Assembly: GCF_040750475.1 (NCBI RefSeq)
Contig: NZ_JABJVY010000006.1
Coordinates: 143,337-207,336, forward strand
Length of the DNA stretch: 64,000 nt
Direction of reading: 5' to 3'
Origin: Amorphus sp040750475
Lineage (GTDB): Bacteria > Pseudomonadota > Alphaproteobacteria > Rhizobiales > Amorphaceae
Shown here: in pieces, positions 1-9,693 of the stretch
Position numbering within the stretch: position 1 is the first letter of the stretch
How the letters are laid out: every line of letters starts with the position of its first letter
Program-made: the position numbers and the translations under genes
The notes under the pieces: model-generated
Seen by the model: only the letters and a program-made list of their open reading frames with translations
Told to the model about the DNA's origin: nothing
The model's database searches: none

Positions 1-712
1 CCAGGCCGAGCCGAAACATGCCGTAGTCGGTCGTGCGCCAGCGCGACGCCAGGATCGAAAACGGTGCGCGGCAGCGGGTCAGACAGGCATATTTCGCCGG
101 CGTGAGCTGATAGAGTCCGGCGGCCATCAGCGTCGTTCCGGCAAGCGCCGGCGCAAGCGGCGTCATGGCAGGCGACATCGTGCCGAGCGCGACAAGGCCG
201 AGCTGAGCCGCCCCGGCAACCACCGCGAAGGCGACCCAAACGCTGACATAGCCGGCCCCGAGCAGACCCATCGACGGCACCCGCTCGCCGTTGCGGCGGG
301 CCCGGCCGGCGATGGCGGCATAGGTGGTGAACATCGGAACGGCCGTGGGCAGCATCATCGCGAACACCATCGCCGCCCACATGGCGACGGTGACGGCCAC
401 CGTCGTGGGATCGATACCGTTGGCCAGCGTGACCGGCGCACACAGCGCCGTCAGAAAGGCCGGCACCTGAGGCGATCCGCCGACATTCAGGAGGTTCATG
501 CCGGGCCCGAGTGCCGAGCGCAGCGCTTCCGGCACCGCCATCACGGTGGCGGCCAGATAGAGCCACCCGATCAAGGCCGCCAGCGCCACCGCCACGATCA
601 CCAGAACGCGCCCGCGCTTCGGCGTCAAAAGTGGCTTCACCGGCTCAAGATCGGGGGTGGCGGCCCCGGTCCGGGCGTCGGATGAAACGGATTGTCTCGT
701 GCGGGCTGTCAT
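1..712 (-). CDS. DUF2182 family integral membrane protein (3' end outside window)
   Basis: Reading leftward from an ATG at 710-712, the frame stays open to the window edge (237 codons), so the gene is partial. The product begins MTARTRQSVSS and has a membrane segment VIVAVALAALIGWLYLAATV at about residues 40-60. Further on comes the stretch AMWAAMVFAMMLPTAVPMF, which matches the conserved core of the DUF2182 family (predicted metal-binding membrane proteins). The family's role is poorly known. The gene is divergent from the hydroxylase at 899, with 186 bp between them. Family identity is fairly secure; function is not. Confidence 0.75.
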   Translation of the reverse strand, partial: MTARTRQSVSSDARTGAATPDLEPVKPLLTPKRGRVLVIVAVALAALIGWLYLAATVMAVPEALRSALGPGMNLLNVGGSPQVPAFLTALCAPVTLANGIDPTTVAVTVAMWAAMVFAMMLPTAVPMFTTYAAIAGRARRNGERVPSMGLLGAGYVSVWVAFAVVAGAAQLGLVALGTMSPAMTPLAPALAGTTLMAAGLYQLTPAKYACLTRCRAPFSILASRWRTTDYGMFRLGL

Positions 713-898
713 GTCGAGGCGCGGCGACGTTTCACTTTTCCTGATCGATCCGGTCTATCACAGGATTCGCGTGCAGCCCCGCGACACGCTACCCCCTTGG
801 CAGAGGCCCGGTGTCCGCCACATGGATAGTTGGATCGACGATAGATAGGCCGCCTCGTCTTTGAGAGAAGACGGACAATCGGAAATGAGGACAGCGCG

Positions 899-2167
899 AT
901 GGAGCCCGAACAACCGAATATCCGACACGAGGTTGCGGTCGTCGGTGCCGGGCCGGCCGGGATCACCGCTGCGCTGCTGCTCCAGGCGAACGGCTTCGAC
1001 ACGGTCCTGATCGGCCCCAAGCCCGCCGCCGACCCGCGCACCACGGCGCTCCTGACCGGCTCCGTCAACGTGCTGGAGGCCATCGGCGCCTGGGAGCGTG
1101 CGGAACAGTCCGCCGCCCCGATGCGCACCATGCGCATCGTCGATACGACCGACCGGCTGATCCGCGCTCCGGAAGTCGCGTTCGAAGCCGGTGAAATCGG
1201 CCTGGACGCGTTCGGCTACAACATCGAAAACAACGCCCTCAACGCCGCACTGGTGGAGACGGCGACGGCGGCCGGTCTCACCTGGATCGACGCGCCGGTG
1301 ACCGATGTCGTCCATGAGGGCGGGCGGATCGTCCTTGCCGCCGGCGAGACGTCGGTCTCCGCAAGCCTTGCCGTCGCCGCCGATGGCGCACGCTCCTTCC
1401 TGCGCGAAACCGCCGGCATCGGCGTCCGAAGCTGGTCCTATCCTCAGCACGCCTTCGTGACGATCTTCAGCCACGACGGTCCTCATCACGACGCATCCAC
1501 GGAATTCCATACCCGCTCCGGGCCATTCACAATCGTTCCGCTGCAGGGCCGGCGCTCCAGCCTGGTGTGGGTCGTGCGCGGCGAGGAAGCCGCCCGTATC
1601 GAAACGCTGTCCGACGACGAGTTGTCCCGCGAAATCGAGATCCGCTCGCATCGGATGCTGGGCCGGGTCACGGTGGAGGCCACGCGCGGGCTGTTGCCGC
1701 TTTCGAGCCAAGTGGCCCGAAAGCTCGGCGCCAACCGCACCGCCCTGGTCGCAGAGGCAGCGCACCGCTTTCCTCCGATCGGCGCACAGGGGCTCAATCT
1801 CGGCTTTCGCGATATCGCCGCCTTGGTGGAGGTGCTTTGTTCCGCCCGCCAACGCCGCCACGCCGATCTCGGATCGGAGGCGACCCTTGCCGCCTATGGC
1901 CGCAGCCGCCGGGCCGACGTGGAAAGTCGCACGCTCGCCGTCGATCTCCTCAACCGGTCGCTGTTGAGCGATTTCCTACCGGCATCGCTGGCGCGCGGGG
2001 TCGGCCTCTTTGCCGCCTCCCGCTTCGCGCCGGTGCGCCGGTTCATGATGCGCGAAGGGCTCGCGCCCACCGTCGGCGCCCCGCGGCTCGTTCGCGGGCT
2101 GCCGCTGGATCCCGCCGGATTCGGATCGAAACGATCCGACATCGGAGAACGAGATCAATTCCGGTAG
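899..2167 (+). CDS. UbiH/UbiF-family FAD-dependent monooxygenase
   Basis: A 422-residue flavoprotein hydroxylase of the UbiH/UbiF/COQ6 family, which hydroxylates the aromatic ring during ubiquinone synthesis. The FAD-binding dinucleotide motif AVVGAGPAGITAALLL lies at about residues 13-28, and the second motif VAADGARS near 157-165. The third motif reads VAEAAHRFPPIGAQGLNLGFRD, so the usual Gly-Asp pair before AAH is Ala-Glu. Alphaproteobacterial members often carry a GEAAH variant, so this is probably lineage-typical. GAGGA eight bases before the ATG supports the start. It is a monocistron by position. Whether it acts at C1, C5 or C6 of the ring cannot be told from sequence; a related non-ubiquinone substrate is possible. 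Confidence 0.85.
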   Translation: MEPEQPNIRHEVAVVGAGPAGITAALLLQANGFDTVLIGPKPAADPRTTALLTGSVNVLEAIGAWERAEQSAAPMRTMRIVDTTDRLIRAPEVAFEAGEIGLDAFGYNIENNALNAALVETATAAGLTWIDAPVTDVVHEGGRIVLAAGETSVSASLAVAADGARSFLRETAGIGVRSWSYPQHAFVTIFSHDGPHHDASTEFHTRSGPFTIVPLQGRRSSLVWVVRGEEAARIETLSDDELSREIEIRSHRMLGRVTVEATRGLLPLSSQVARKLGANRTALVAEAAHRFPPIGAQGLNLGFRDIAALVEVLCSARQRRHADLGSEATLAAYGRSRRADVESRTLAVDLLNRSLLSDFLPASLARGVGLFAASRFAPVRRFMMREGLAPTVGAPRLVRGLPLDPAGFGSKRSDIGERDQFR

Positions 2168-2202
2168 GGTTGAGCGGTCTTTAGACGGACAATCGAGCGC
2201 AC

Positions 2203-3159
2203 TCAGAACAAGACCGGCAGCAGGTCGTGGGTGACGAGGTAGAGCAGCGCCGTCACCGTCACCACGGAAACGACGGTGCCGATCAGGACCGCACTGGAGG
2301 CGCGCTCCACATAGACCTGATACTGGCTCGCCAGCACGAAACAATTGGTCGCCGGCGGCAGGCCGGCCATCAAAACGGCCGTCGCGATCCACAATGGATC
2401 GATTCCGCCGACCCAGCTCAGCACCACGAAGATGATAATCGGGTGCAGCACGAGCTTGATGGCCAGCAACGCCGGCAACTCCGACGGGACCCGCCGGATC
2501 GACCGGCTGGAGACGGTCACGCCGATCGCAAACAGCGCGCACGGCGCCGCCGCACCGCGCAGCATGGTCAAAAGCCGGTCCAGCGCCTGGGGCGGTTCGA
2601 AATCAATCGCCGCCGCCGCAATACCGGCGATCGTCGCGAGAATGAACGGATGCGTGAAGATCCGCTTCAGGATGACGAAGGCGGTGCGTCCGGCCCCCTC
2701 GCCTTCCCGCCCGGCAACCGCCATGAGAACGGAAACGATGACGAACAGGAGCGCGCTGTCGAAACAAAAGATCAGCGCGGTCGGTACCGTCGCAGCCGGT
2801 CCAAGGGCCGCCAACGTCAGGCCGGGACCGAGATAGCCGACATTGGAATAGGAACCGACGATGCCCTGGATCGTCGCCACCCGCAGATCGCCGCCGGTTC
2901 GCGCCACCCCGACCCCAAAAGCAAGGGCAAACATGGCAAGCGTCACCAGCGTGGTGGACACGATGAAACCCCAGCTTCCGAGCTGCTCGATCGGCGTCTC
3001 CGACAGAAGCTGGAAAAACAGAGCCGGCAGGGCGAGGTAGATGACGAAGAAGTTCAGCCACGCCAGCCCATCGGCCGGCAGCCGTATGATCCGCCCGGCG
3101 CCGTAGCCGAGAAAGATCAGGCCGAAGAACGGAAAGGCCAGCGAAAGAACGTCGTGCAT
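2203..3159 (-). CDS. AEC family transporter (auxin efflux carrier type)
   Basis: Encodes a hydrophobic protein of 318 residues starting MHDVLSLAFPFFGLIFLGYG. The frame extends 24 codons further upstream, but those residues are charged and non-membrane, so the ATG at 3157-3159 is preferred. About ten membrane segments in two halves, and the Gly/Asn/Pro-rich crossover region (GSYSNVGYLGPGL; later MAGLPPATNCFVLASQYQ), are typical of the Mem_trans/AEC carriers. These are secondary exporters in the inner membrane; characterised bacterial members move malate or other organic acids. Convergent with the preceding hydroxylase and divergent from the acyltransferase. Substrate unknown. Confidence 0.85.
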   Translation of the reverse strand: MHDVLSLAFPFFGLIFLGYGAGRIIRLPADGLAWLNFFVIYLALPALFFQLLSETPIEQLGSWGFIVSTTLVTLAMFALAFGVGVARTGGDLRVATIQGIVGSYSNVGYLGPGLTLAALGPAATVPTALIFCFDSALLFVIVSVLMAVAGREGEGAGRTAFVILKRIFTHPFILATIAGIAAAAIDFEPPQALDRLLTMLRGAAAPCALFAIGVTVSSRSIRRVPSELPALLAIKLVLHPIIIFVVLSWVGGIDPLWIATAVLMAGLPPATNCFVLASQYQVYVERASSAVLIGTVVSVVTVTALLYLVTHDLLPVLF

Positions 3160-3347
3160 CGAGAATCGGCGGGCGGTTGGCGGGTCGCTTAGCGCGCACC
3201 CACCTGTTTCGCGAATGGCACCAAAACGCAACCGGCGTTATATGGCCCCGCAGCGTCCACCACCCGTCCCGACATCGACGAACAGACGAGATCGAACCGC
3301 TTTTGCCAGTCTCTCCCCACTATCCCGGCATTTTCGGACCGGCACGC

Positions 3348-4229
3348 ATGCGGCTCGAATATGCCGGATTGCGGACGCTGATTGCGCCGCTGCAGGCGAT
3401 GTCGCCCGACCGGGCTTCCGCAGTCAGCGGCTGGCTGTGGCGCCAATTTGCCCCTCATACGAGACGGCACGCCCGAGTGCGCGAGCACATTGCGGCAGCG
3501 TTTCCAGAGCTTGCCGCGTCCGAGCGCGACCGCATCGCGCTGGCGAGCTGGGAGAATCTCGGCCGCGTCTTTGGAGAGGCGGTTCATGTCGATCGAATCG
3601 CGATGGACCCGGAGCGCGTCGAGCTGCCCGACGATATCGACCACTATCGCCGACTGGCGCGCAAAGGCTGCGTCTTCGTATCGCTTCATCTCGGCAATTG
3701 GGAACTGGCGGCTGCCCCTGCCCTTGGCAAGGACATCGCGATCGCCGGCACCTATCAGGCGATCCAGAACCCGCTCGTGGAACGCTACGTTCGCAGCCTG
3801 CGCGAACCAATCTATCGCGGCGGCCTGTTTCCCAAAGGCCATGCGGCGGCAAGGCAAACGATCGCGCTGGCGAAATCCGGCGGTGCCGTGGGCTTTCTGG
3901 CCGATCTGCGCGAGCGTCGTGGCATCAAACTGAGCTTTTTCGACCGGCCAGCCTATGCCAACCCGTTTCCCGCGGCCATTGCGCGACGCGCCGATGTACC
4001 GATCGTGGCCGGCTGCCTGGTGCGAACCAAGGGCGTCCACTTTCGCCTGCATGTGCGCGAAGTGGAGCAGGCACGAAGCAACGATCGCGACCGGGATATC
4101 GTCGAGACCACCCAAGCGATCCACGACCTGTTCGAGCACTGGATCCGCCGCTTTCCCGAGCAGTGGATGTGGTCGCACCGCAAATGGGCGCTTCGGCCGG
4201 AAGACACTCCAAAAAACGAGCAGCGCTAA
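3348..4229 (+). CDS. LpxL/HtrB-like lysophospholipid acyltransferase
   Basis: A 293-residue member of the lipid A late-acyltransferase superfamily. The catalytic HX4E motif appears as HLGNWE at about residue 113, and the conserved C-terminal segment FPEQWMWSHRKW is present. The ATG at 3348 gives a normal N-terminus (MRLEYAGLRTLIAPL); the longer frame from 3177 would add 57 atypical residues. The family transfers fatty acyl chains to lipid A or related glycolipids at the cytoplasmic face of the inner membrane. Small rhizobial paralogues of this type are not always lipid A enzymes, so the acceptor is uncertain. Followed by a 235-bp gap in which I see no gene. Confidence 0.85.
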   Translation: MRLEYAGLRTLIAPLQAMSPDRASAVSGWLWRQFAPHTRRHARVREHIAAAFPELAASERDRIALASWENLGRVFGEAVHVDRIAMDPERVELPDDIDHYRRLARKGCVFVSLHLGNWELAAAPALGKDIAIAGTYQAIQNPLVERYVRSLREPIYRGGLFPKGHAAARQTIALAKSGGAVGFLADLRERRGIKLSFFDRPAYANPFPAAIARRADVPIVAGCLVRTKGVHFRLHVREVEQARSNDRDRDIVETTQAIHDLFEHWIRRFPEQWMWSHRKWALRPEDTPKNEQR

Positions 4230-4464
4230 AGGCTGGCAGCGTCGCAAGAAGGGGTTGTGCCGCAACGCAGCATCGGCATGATCGACGAGACCGATCGGAA
4301 TTGGGTCGGCGACCGGTCGGGACCGTCATCAACCCACAAAAAACCAGAACCCATTTCGACTTTCACGGAAAGGCTGACCGGCTCGAAAGCATTATTTTGT
4401 AGCAATTTCGAACGGCGAACCGGTGCCCACTTCGCCTGGAAACGCTTGAGAGGAGACGCCTGCC

Positions 4465-5508
4465 TTGAAGACGCCCCGCAGCTTCTACGAACCGCTCGCC
4501 GTCGGCGCTCCCGCGCCCTACCAGACCTTGCCAGTGCAACTGGAGCGGATGATCCACTTCGTTCCACCGCACAACGAAAAGGTCCGCGCCAAGATCCCCG
4601 AGCTTGCGACCAAGGTGGACGTGATCCTGGGCAATCTGGAAGACGCGATTCCCGCCGATCAGAAGCTCGCCGCGCGCAAGGGCTTCATCGCGATGGCCGA
4701 GGCAACGGAATTCGGCGACACCGGGCTTTGGACGCGGATCAACAGCCTCGACAGCCCGTGGATGCTGGAAGATGTGCTGGAGATCGTGCCCGCAGTCGGC
4801 GACAAACTCGACGTCATCATGGTCCCGAAGGTCAACGGCCCCTGGGACATCCACTATCTCGACCAGCTCCTGGCCCAGCTCGAGGCGCGCCACGGCCTGA
4901 AAAAGCCGATCCTGCTGCATGCTATCCTGGAGACGGCGCAAGGCGTGGAGAATGTTTCCGCGATCGCGAGCGCGAGCCCGCGCATGCACGGCATGAGCCT
5001 TGGCCCGGCCGATCTCGCCGCCTCGCGCGGAATGAAGACCACACGGGTCGGCGGCGGCCATCCGCTGTATCGGGTGCTGTCCGATCCCGATGGCTCCGAC
5101 GCGGCACGTTCGGCCTACCAGCAGGACCTTTGGCACTACACTATCGCCCGCATGGTGGACGCCTGCGTGGCAGCCAGCATCAAGGCGTTCTATGGCCCGT
5201 TCGGCGACTTTCAGGACGCCGAAGCCTGCGAGGCCCAGTTCCAGAACGCCTTCCTGATGGGCTGCGCCGGCGCGTGGTCGCTGCATCCGAGCCAGATCGA
5301 CATCGCCAAGCGCGTGTTCAGCCCGGAGGCGGACGAAGTCGACTTTGCCAAGAAGATCCTGGATGCCATGCCCGACGGCAGCGGCGCCGTCATGATCGAT
5401 GGCAAGATGCAGGACGACGCCACCTGGAAGCAGGCCAAGGTCATCGTCGATCTGGCCAAGGCGGTCGCCGCCAAAGATCCCGACCAGGGGGCACGCTACG
5501 GGTTTTAG
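4465..5508 (+). CDS. HpcH/HpaI aldolase / citrate-lyase-family CoA ester lyase
   Basis: A 347-residue TIM-barrel lyase of the CitE/malyl-CoA lyase superfamily, which cleaves or forms 3-hydroxyacyl-CoA esters such as L-malyl-CoA or beta-methylmalyl-CoA. Diagnostic stretches are VILGNLEDAIPADQKLAAR (metal-binding Glu-Asp), KVNGPWDIHYLDQLL, ILETAQGVENV and MSLGPADLAAS, and the C-terminal LHPSQIDIAKRVF. The start is TTG at 4465, with GAGAGGAG about 10 bases upstream. Length and N-terminus (RSFYEPLAVGAPAPY) fit the alphaproteobacterial malyl-CoA/methylmalyl-CoA lyase-like group better than CitE. No ethylmalonyl-CoA or serine-cycle genes are in the window, so the pathway is unproved. Confidence 0.8.
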   Translation: MKTPRSFYEPLAVGAPAPYQTLPVQLERMIHFVPPHNEKVRAKIPELATKVDVILGNLEDAIPADQKLAARKGFIAMAEATEFGDTGLWTRINSLDSPWMLEDVLEIVPAVGDKLDVIMVPKVNGPWDIHYLDQLLAQLEARHGLKKPILLHAILETAQGVENVSAIASASPRMHGMSLGPADLAASRGMKTTRVGGGHPLYRVLSDPDGSDAARSAYQQDLWHYTIARMVDACVAASIKAFYGPFGDFQDAEACEAQFQNAFLMGCAGAWSLHPSQIDIAKRVFSPEADEVDFAKKILDAMPDGSGAVMIDGKMQDDATWKQAKVIVDLAKAVAAKDPDQGARYGF

Positions 5509-5973
5509 AGGCTTTTATGAACTCCGAATGGAGCGATGCCGCCGCCGCCTTCTTCGCTCCGGAAGGAGCCGATCGATGTGCGCATCGGAGGTACCGGTCG
5601 AGATCGGCGACGAACCGGAGCGACAAAAAGCGGCCGGCCCGAAAGGGTGGTGAGCGACGGTCGGCCAATGCGTCGAAAAGCGCCCAAATACGAACGAGTA
5701 TTCGGATCGCCTTTCTCCTGTTGTCCGCCTCTTTCTCCCCAACGCAGCTTCTGTTCCAAGTCCGTAACAGCCTTTAGGATCGGGTGTGGGCAATTGTCAT
5801 TTTGGAATTGATGGTTGCAGTGCGCGTGTCGGCGGTTTAGACGGGTGCGCGATTTGATGGCGAAATGCGCCTCGACTTTCGCTCCCACCCTGTGACGGAG
5901 ATCAGCTTCGCGGGTCAGGCTCCAAGCCGGCCGCCTCACGCGATTCGGGAGGGACGCCCCGAAGGATTGCCAG
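5509..5973. other. Intergenic region with no recognisable gene
   Basis: This 465-bp stretch between the CoA ester lyase and hspQ holds only short frames with no recognisable product. A weak stem (GCTCC-GGAA-GGAGC near 5560-5575) is present but lacks a T-tract. An AAGGA element just before 5974 is the hspQ ribosome-binding site. Confidence 0.4.
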
Positions 5974-6309
5974 ATGAGCCCCATGATGCGGACAGCGAAA
6001 TTTCAGATCGGCCAGGTCGTACGCCATCGCTTCTACCCATTTCGGGGCGTGGTGTTCGATGTCGACCCGACATTCGCCAATACCGAGGAGTGGTGGCTCG
6101 CGATCCCGGAAGATATCCGCCCGTCCAAGGATCAGCCCTACTATCACCTGTTCGCGGAGAACGAAGAGACCGAATACGTCGCCTACGTCTCCGAACAGAA
6201 CCTGCTGCCCGACGAGAGCGGAGAGCCGATCCGCCACCCCCAGGTTTCCGAGATGTTCGGCCAGCGGGAAGACGGGATCTATCAGAGCCGGGAAGCCCGC
6301 CGCCACTGA
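5974..6309 (+). CDS. hspQ: Heat shock protein HspQ (hemimethylated-DNA-binding YccV family)
   Basis: A 111-residue protein with the complete YccV/HspQ signature: AKFQIGQVVRHRFYPFRGVV at residues 8-27, VDPTFANTEEWW and QPYYHLFAENEETEYVAYVSEQNL in the centre. In enterobacteria HspQ binds hemimethylated origin DNA and acts as a specificity factor for the Lon protease. The start at 5974 is supported by AAGGA eight bases upstream; downstream in-frame ATGs at 5983 and 5986 are alternatives. It is convergent with parC and stands alone. No clear heat-shock promoter could be assigned upstream. Confidence 0.93.
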   Translation: MSPMMRTAKFQIGQVVRHRFYPFRGVVFDVDPTFANTEEWWLAIPEDIRPSKDQPYYHLFAENEETEYVAYVSEQNLLPDESGEPIRHPQVSEMFGQREDGIYQSREARRH

Positions 6310-6393
6310 CGTGCGAGCTCAATTAAGAGCGAGCACACGTCTTTCCGACGAACAGCAGCGGGCGAACCGATCTCCGCTTCGCCTGTATGCACT

Positions 6394-8640
6394 TTAATTT
6401 GCGTCGAACCGGTTGCCGCGTGGGAACTTCGGCGGCGGCAGGCGTCCGGCTTGGGCGCGATCGCCGAGCCAGTCGCGCAGCTCCTCCATGGTGCGCACAT
6501 GGCGCCTGCCGGAGGAATCGGTCCAGCTCAGGCCATCGTCGGCGGAGAAGACCTTGAGGTCCGCCAGGCCGCCGTCCTTGTAGCGCTGCAGCCGAACGCC
6601 GCGGCCTTTGGCCATCTGCGGGATCTGCGCCTTCGGGAAAATCAGGAGCTTGCGGTTCTCGCCCAGCACGGCAACCGTGTCGCCGGCGGCATCCACCACT
6701 CGCAGGCATTCTTCCGTGGCACCGACAGACAGCACCTGCTTGCCGCGCTTGGTGTTGGCCACGAGCTCACTTTCCGCCACCACGAAGCCCCGCCCCGCCG
6801 TGGACGCCACCAGGAGCAACCCGTTCGGCCGATGGACCAGCACGTCGACAACGTCCTGGCCCTGCTCCATGTCCACCATCAGCCGGATCGGCTCGCCGTG
6901 CCCGCGCCCGCCCGGCAGCTTGTCGGCGCCGATGGTGTAGAAACGCCCGCCGGTGGAGACGATCAGGAGCTTGTCGGTGGTCTCCGCGTGCAGCACACGC
7001 TTCAGGCTGTCGTCCTGCTTGAAGGCGATCTGGGACGTGTCCTGGATGTGGCCCTTGAGCGCGCGGATCCAGCCCTTTTCGGAGACCACCACGGTGATCG
7101 GCTCGCGCTCGATCATCGCCTGGACATCGATATCGCCGGAAATCGCCGGGGCCTCGGCGAAGCTGGTCCGGCGGCGGCCGAGATCTGTCTGAGGTCCGAA
7201 CGTCTTTTTGAGGTCCTTCACCTTGTCGGCGACCTTGGACCACTGAGCACCGTCGTCGGCAAGCAGCGCCTCCAGCCCGGCTTTTTCCTCCGTCAGGTTG
7301 GTGTGCTCCTTGCGGATCTCCATCTCTTCCAGCTTGCGCAAAGAGCGCAGACGCATGTTGAGAATAGCTTCCGCCTGGACCTCGGTCAGATCGAAGGCCT
7401 TGATCAACTCCGCCTTCGGATCGTCCTCCTCGCGGACGATCTGGATCACCCGGTCGAGATCGAGATAGACGATCAGGAAACCGTCCAGGATCTCCAACCG
7501 GCGGGTGATCTTGTCGAGCCGGTGCTGCGAGCGGCGGACCAGCACCTCCTTGACGTGGTCGAGCCAGGCTTTCAGCGCCTCCTTGAGCCCGATCACCCTC
7601 GGCACCGTGCCGCCCATCAGCACGTTCATGTTGAGCGGCACGCGGTTTTCCAGGTCGGTCAGCCGGAACAGCGATTCCATCAGGAGCGCCGGATCGACCG
7701 TCTTGGAGCGCGGCTCCAGAACGAGGCGGATATCCTCCGCGGATTCGTCGCGCACATCTTCCAGGAGCGGCAGTTTCTTCGCCGTCAATAGATCGGCGAT
7801 CCGCTCCACCAGCCGGCCCTTCTGGACCATGTAGGGGATCTCGGTCACCACGATCTGCCAGGTGCCGCGGGAAAGCTCCTCCTTCTCCCAGCGCGCCCGG
7901 ACCCGGATCGATCCGCGCCCCGTTTTGTAGGCCTCCAGGATCGTGTCGGCGTTTTCCACGATGATGCCGCCGGTCGGAAAGTCCGGTCCTGGCACCATCT
8001 TCACCAGCGTCTCGGTCGAGGCGTCCGGGTGCTTGATCAGGTGCAGCGCGGCGTCGGCGAGTTCGGCCACGTTGTGCGGGGGCACGTTGGTCGCCATGCC
8101 GACGGCGATGCCGGAGGCACCGTTGGCGAGCAGGTTCGGGAACGAGCCCGGCAGCACCACCGGCTCCTGCTCCAGCCCGTCATAGGTCTCGCGGAAGTCG
8201 ACCGCGTCCTCGTCGAGGCCTTCCAGGATCAGGCCGGCAACCGCCGTCATCCGCGCTTCGGTGTAGCGCATGGCGGCAGCCCCATCGCCGTCGATGGTGC
8301 CGAAGTTGCCCTGACCATCGACCAGCGGATAGCGCACCGCGAAATTCTGGGCGAGACGGACCAGCGCATCGTAGATCGCCTGGTCGCCGTGCGGGTGGAA
8401 TTTACCCATCACGTCGCCGACCACGCGCGCCGACTTCTTGAACGCCGTGCCGGGATCGAGCCGAAGCTGGCGCATGCCGAACAGGATCCGGCGATGCACG
8501 GGCTTCATGCCGTCGCGCACATCGGGCAGCGCACGGTGCATGATGGTCGACAGCGCGTAGGCGAGATAGCGCTCTTCCAAGGCCGCCTTGAGGTCGACCT
8601 CTTCGATGCCTTCGCCGTCTGGAATCAGTGTTTCACCCAT
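6394..8640 (-). CDS. parC: DNA topoisomerase IV subunit A
   Basis: A 748-residue type IIA topoisomerase A subunit, which with ParE decatenates daughter chromosomes. The N-terminal breakage-reunion domain contains the catalytic tyrosine in AAAMRYTEARM (about Tyr126). The quinolone-determining region reads HPHGDQAIYDALVR; a Gln stands where Escherichia coli ParC has Ser80, probably a lineage feature. The C-terminal half carries the beta-pinwheel repeats. The length and absence of a GyrA-box (QRRGGKG) favour ParC over GyrA. It is last in the leftward run rpoZ-rsh-pyrE-pdxJ-acpS-lepB-rnc-era-recO-parC, 73 bp after recO. Confidence 0.95.
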   Translation of the reverse strand: MGETLIPDGEGIEEVDLKAALEERYLAYALSTIMHRALPDVRDGMKPVHRRILFGMRQLRLDPGTAFKKSARVVGDVMGKFHPHGDQAIYDALVRLAQNFAVRYPLVDGQGNFGTIDGDGAAAMRYTEARMTAVAGLILEGLDEDAVDFRETYDGLEQEPVVLPGSFPNLLANGASGIAVGMATNVPPHNVAELADAALHLIKHPDASTETLVKMVPGPDFPTGGIIVENADTILEAYKTGRGSIRVRARWEKEELSRGTWQIVVTEIPYMVQKGRLVERIADLLTAKKLPLLEDVRDESAEDIRLVLEPRSKTVDPALLMESLFRLTDLENRVPLNMNVLMGGTVPRVIGLKEALKAWLDHVKEVLVRRSQHRLDKITRRLEILDGFLIVYLDLDRVIQIVREEDDPKAELIKAFDLTEVQAEAILNMRLRSLRKLEEMEIRKEHTNLTEEKAGLEALLADDGAQWSKVADKVKDLKKTFGPQTDLGRRRTSFAEAPAISGDIDVQAMIEREPITVVVSEKGWIRALKGHIQDTSQIAFKQDDSLKRVLHAETTDKLLIVSTGGRFYTIGADKLPGGRGHGEPIRLMVDMEQGQDVVDVLVHRPNGLLLVASTAGRGFVVAESELVANTKRGKQVLSVGATEECLRVVDAAGDTVAVLGENRKLLIFPKAQIPQMAKGRGVRLQRYKDGGLADLKVFSADDGLSWTDSSGRRHVRTMEELRDWLGDRAQAGRLPPPKFPRGNRFDAN

Positions 8641-8713
8641 GGCTCCTGGGTACCTTTGTGTCGTCGGCGTGGCAAGCAGTGATTCGCCCGCAAACCCGCA
8701 GCCACCCTGGAAT

Positions 8714-9454
8714 TCAATGGTTCGCGCCTAGACCTCGGGCGACGGCGGAGACGAAGTGCTGGCGCGCGGCCGGCAACGTCTTGTCGGCCGGTCCGAGCAG
8801 GCAGACTTCCAGGAAATAGCCGGTCAGGTCGAAGGCGGCGCGCAGCTCCACCGGCGAGGCCGGAGTGGCGCTCTCCCCGCCCGACAGAAAGCCCGGCAGC
8901 GTCAAAAGTCGGTCGGCATAGGGCGCGCCCGCCTCACGACTGACGGCGCGACCCGTGCGTGGCGAGACCCAAACGAGATCGGCGGTTACGCCGGTCGCCG
9001 CGCAGCTCGCCAGATCCAGCCCGAACCCCACCTCCTCCAGGAAAGCGAGTTCGAAACGCACCATGATCGCGCCGGCCGCGCGCGGCTCGTCGAGATGGTC
9101 CAGCATGAGGCCGAGCGCTTCATAGAGGCGCGGATGCGGGTCGCGATCGGGCAGCAAGCGCAGGAGCCCCGCAGCCGCCTGAATGCCGAAGGTGCCGGTC
9201 GCCGTTTCCATCAGCCGGCCGGCGCGCGACTGCGCTACTTCCACGGCAAAATTTCCGAGCTGGTCGTCAAGGCGCGCCCGCCAGGTGACGTCCAGGGAAT
9301 TGCCCGGCTGCAGCCCCGGCCGCAATCGTCGCGACCGCCCCCCGCGCACCAGCCCGGAGGCACGACCATGGGCCTTGGTCAGCACGTCGAGGATCACGCT
9401 CGTCTCACCGAACGCGCGGGTGGAAAGCACGATCCCCTCGTCCCGCCATTCCAT
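8714..9454 (-). CDS. recO: DNA repair protein RecO
   Basis: A 246-residue RecO, the mediator that loads RecA onto SSB-coated gaps in the RecFOR pathway. The N-terminal OB fold begins MEWRDEGIVLSTRAFGETSVILDVLTK, and the helical C-terminal domain includes RFELAFLEEVGFGLDLASCAATG. The cysteine zinc-binding positions of other RecO proteins are only partly present (one Cys in SCAATG), as in many alphaproteobacteria. Located between era and parC, with a pair of REP-like palindromes in the 239-bp era-recO gap. Confidence 0.93.
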   Translation of the reverse strand: MEWRDEGIVLSTRAFGETSVILDVLTKAHGRASGLVRGGRSRRLRPGLQPGNSLDVTWRARLDDQLGNFAVEVAQSRAGRLMETATGTFGIQAAAGLLRLLPDRDPHPRLYEALGLMLDHLDEPRAAGAIMVRFELAFLEEVGFGLDLASCAATGVTADLVWVSPRTGRAVSREAGAPYADRLLTLPGFLSGGESATPASPVELRAAFDLTGYFLEVCLLGPADKTLPAARQHFVSAVARGLGANH

Positions 9455-9524
9455 GGTTTAGCTCGATCTCCGCAAGGTCCCGCCATCGGCGACAAGGGCT
9501 ATGGCCGAAGATGTTCACTCCGGA

Positions 9525-9672
9525 CATTCCCGCGAAAGCGGGAATCCATAGGGCCTATCAAGTGAGACGCAACTCTTTCGCCGTGCGCGAACCGTCTTCC
9601 GACAGGTTACTGCGTGGCCGGAGACCGTGCTCTACCGCCAACTCACTATGGATTCCCGCTTTCGCGGGAATG
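9525..9672. repeat. REP-like palindrome pair (era-recO intergenic)
   Basis: Two copies of the hairpin ATTCCCGCGAAAGCGGGAAT (9526-9545) face each other, the second as its reverse complement at 9652-9671. Each has an 8-bp stem closed by a GAAA tetraloop on one strand. The flanks CCATAG and CTATGG extend the large inverted repeat to 9525-9551 and 9646-9672. The same element occurs at 19397-19556. The arrangement resembles bacterial REP/BIME elements, which are mobilised by RAYT-type transposases; none is visible here. Confidence 0.85.
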
Positions 9673-9693
9673 AGCGGAGTTTCTCCTGCAAAC

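Noticed and set aside
6451..7791. 446-codon open frame on the plus strand
   Set aside because: It is antisense to parC with composition mirroring its codons; no recognisable domain.
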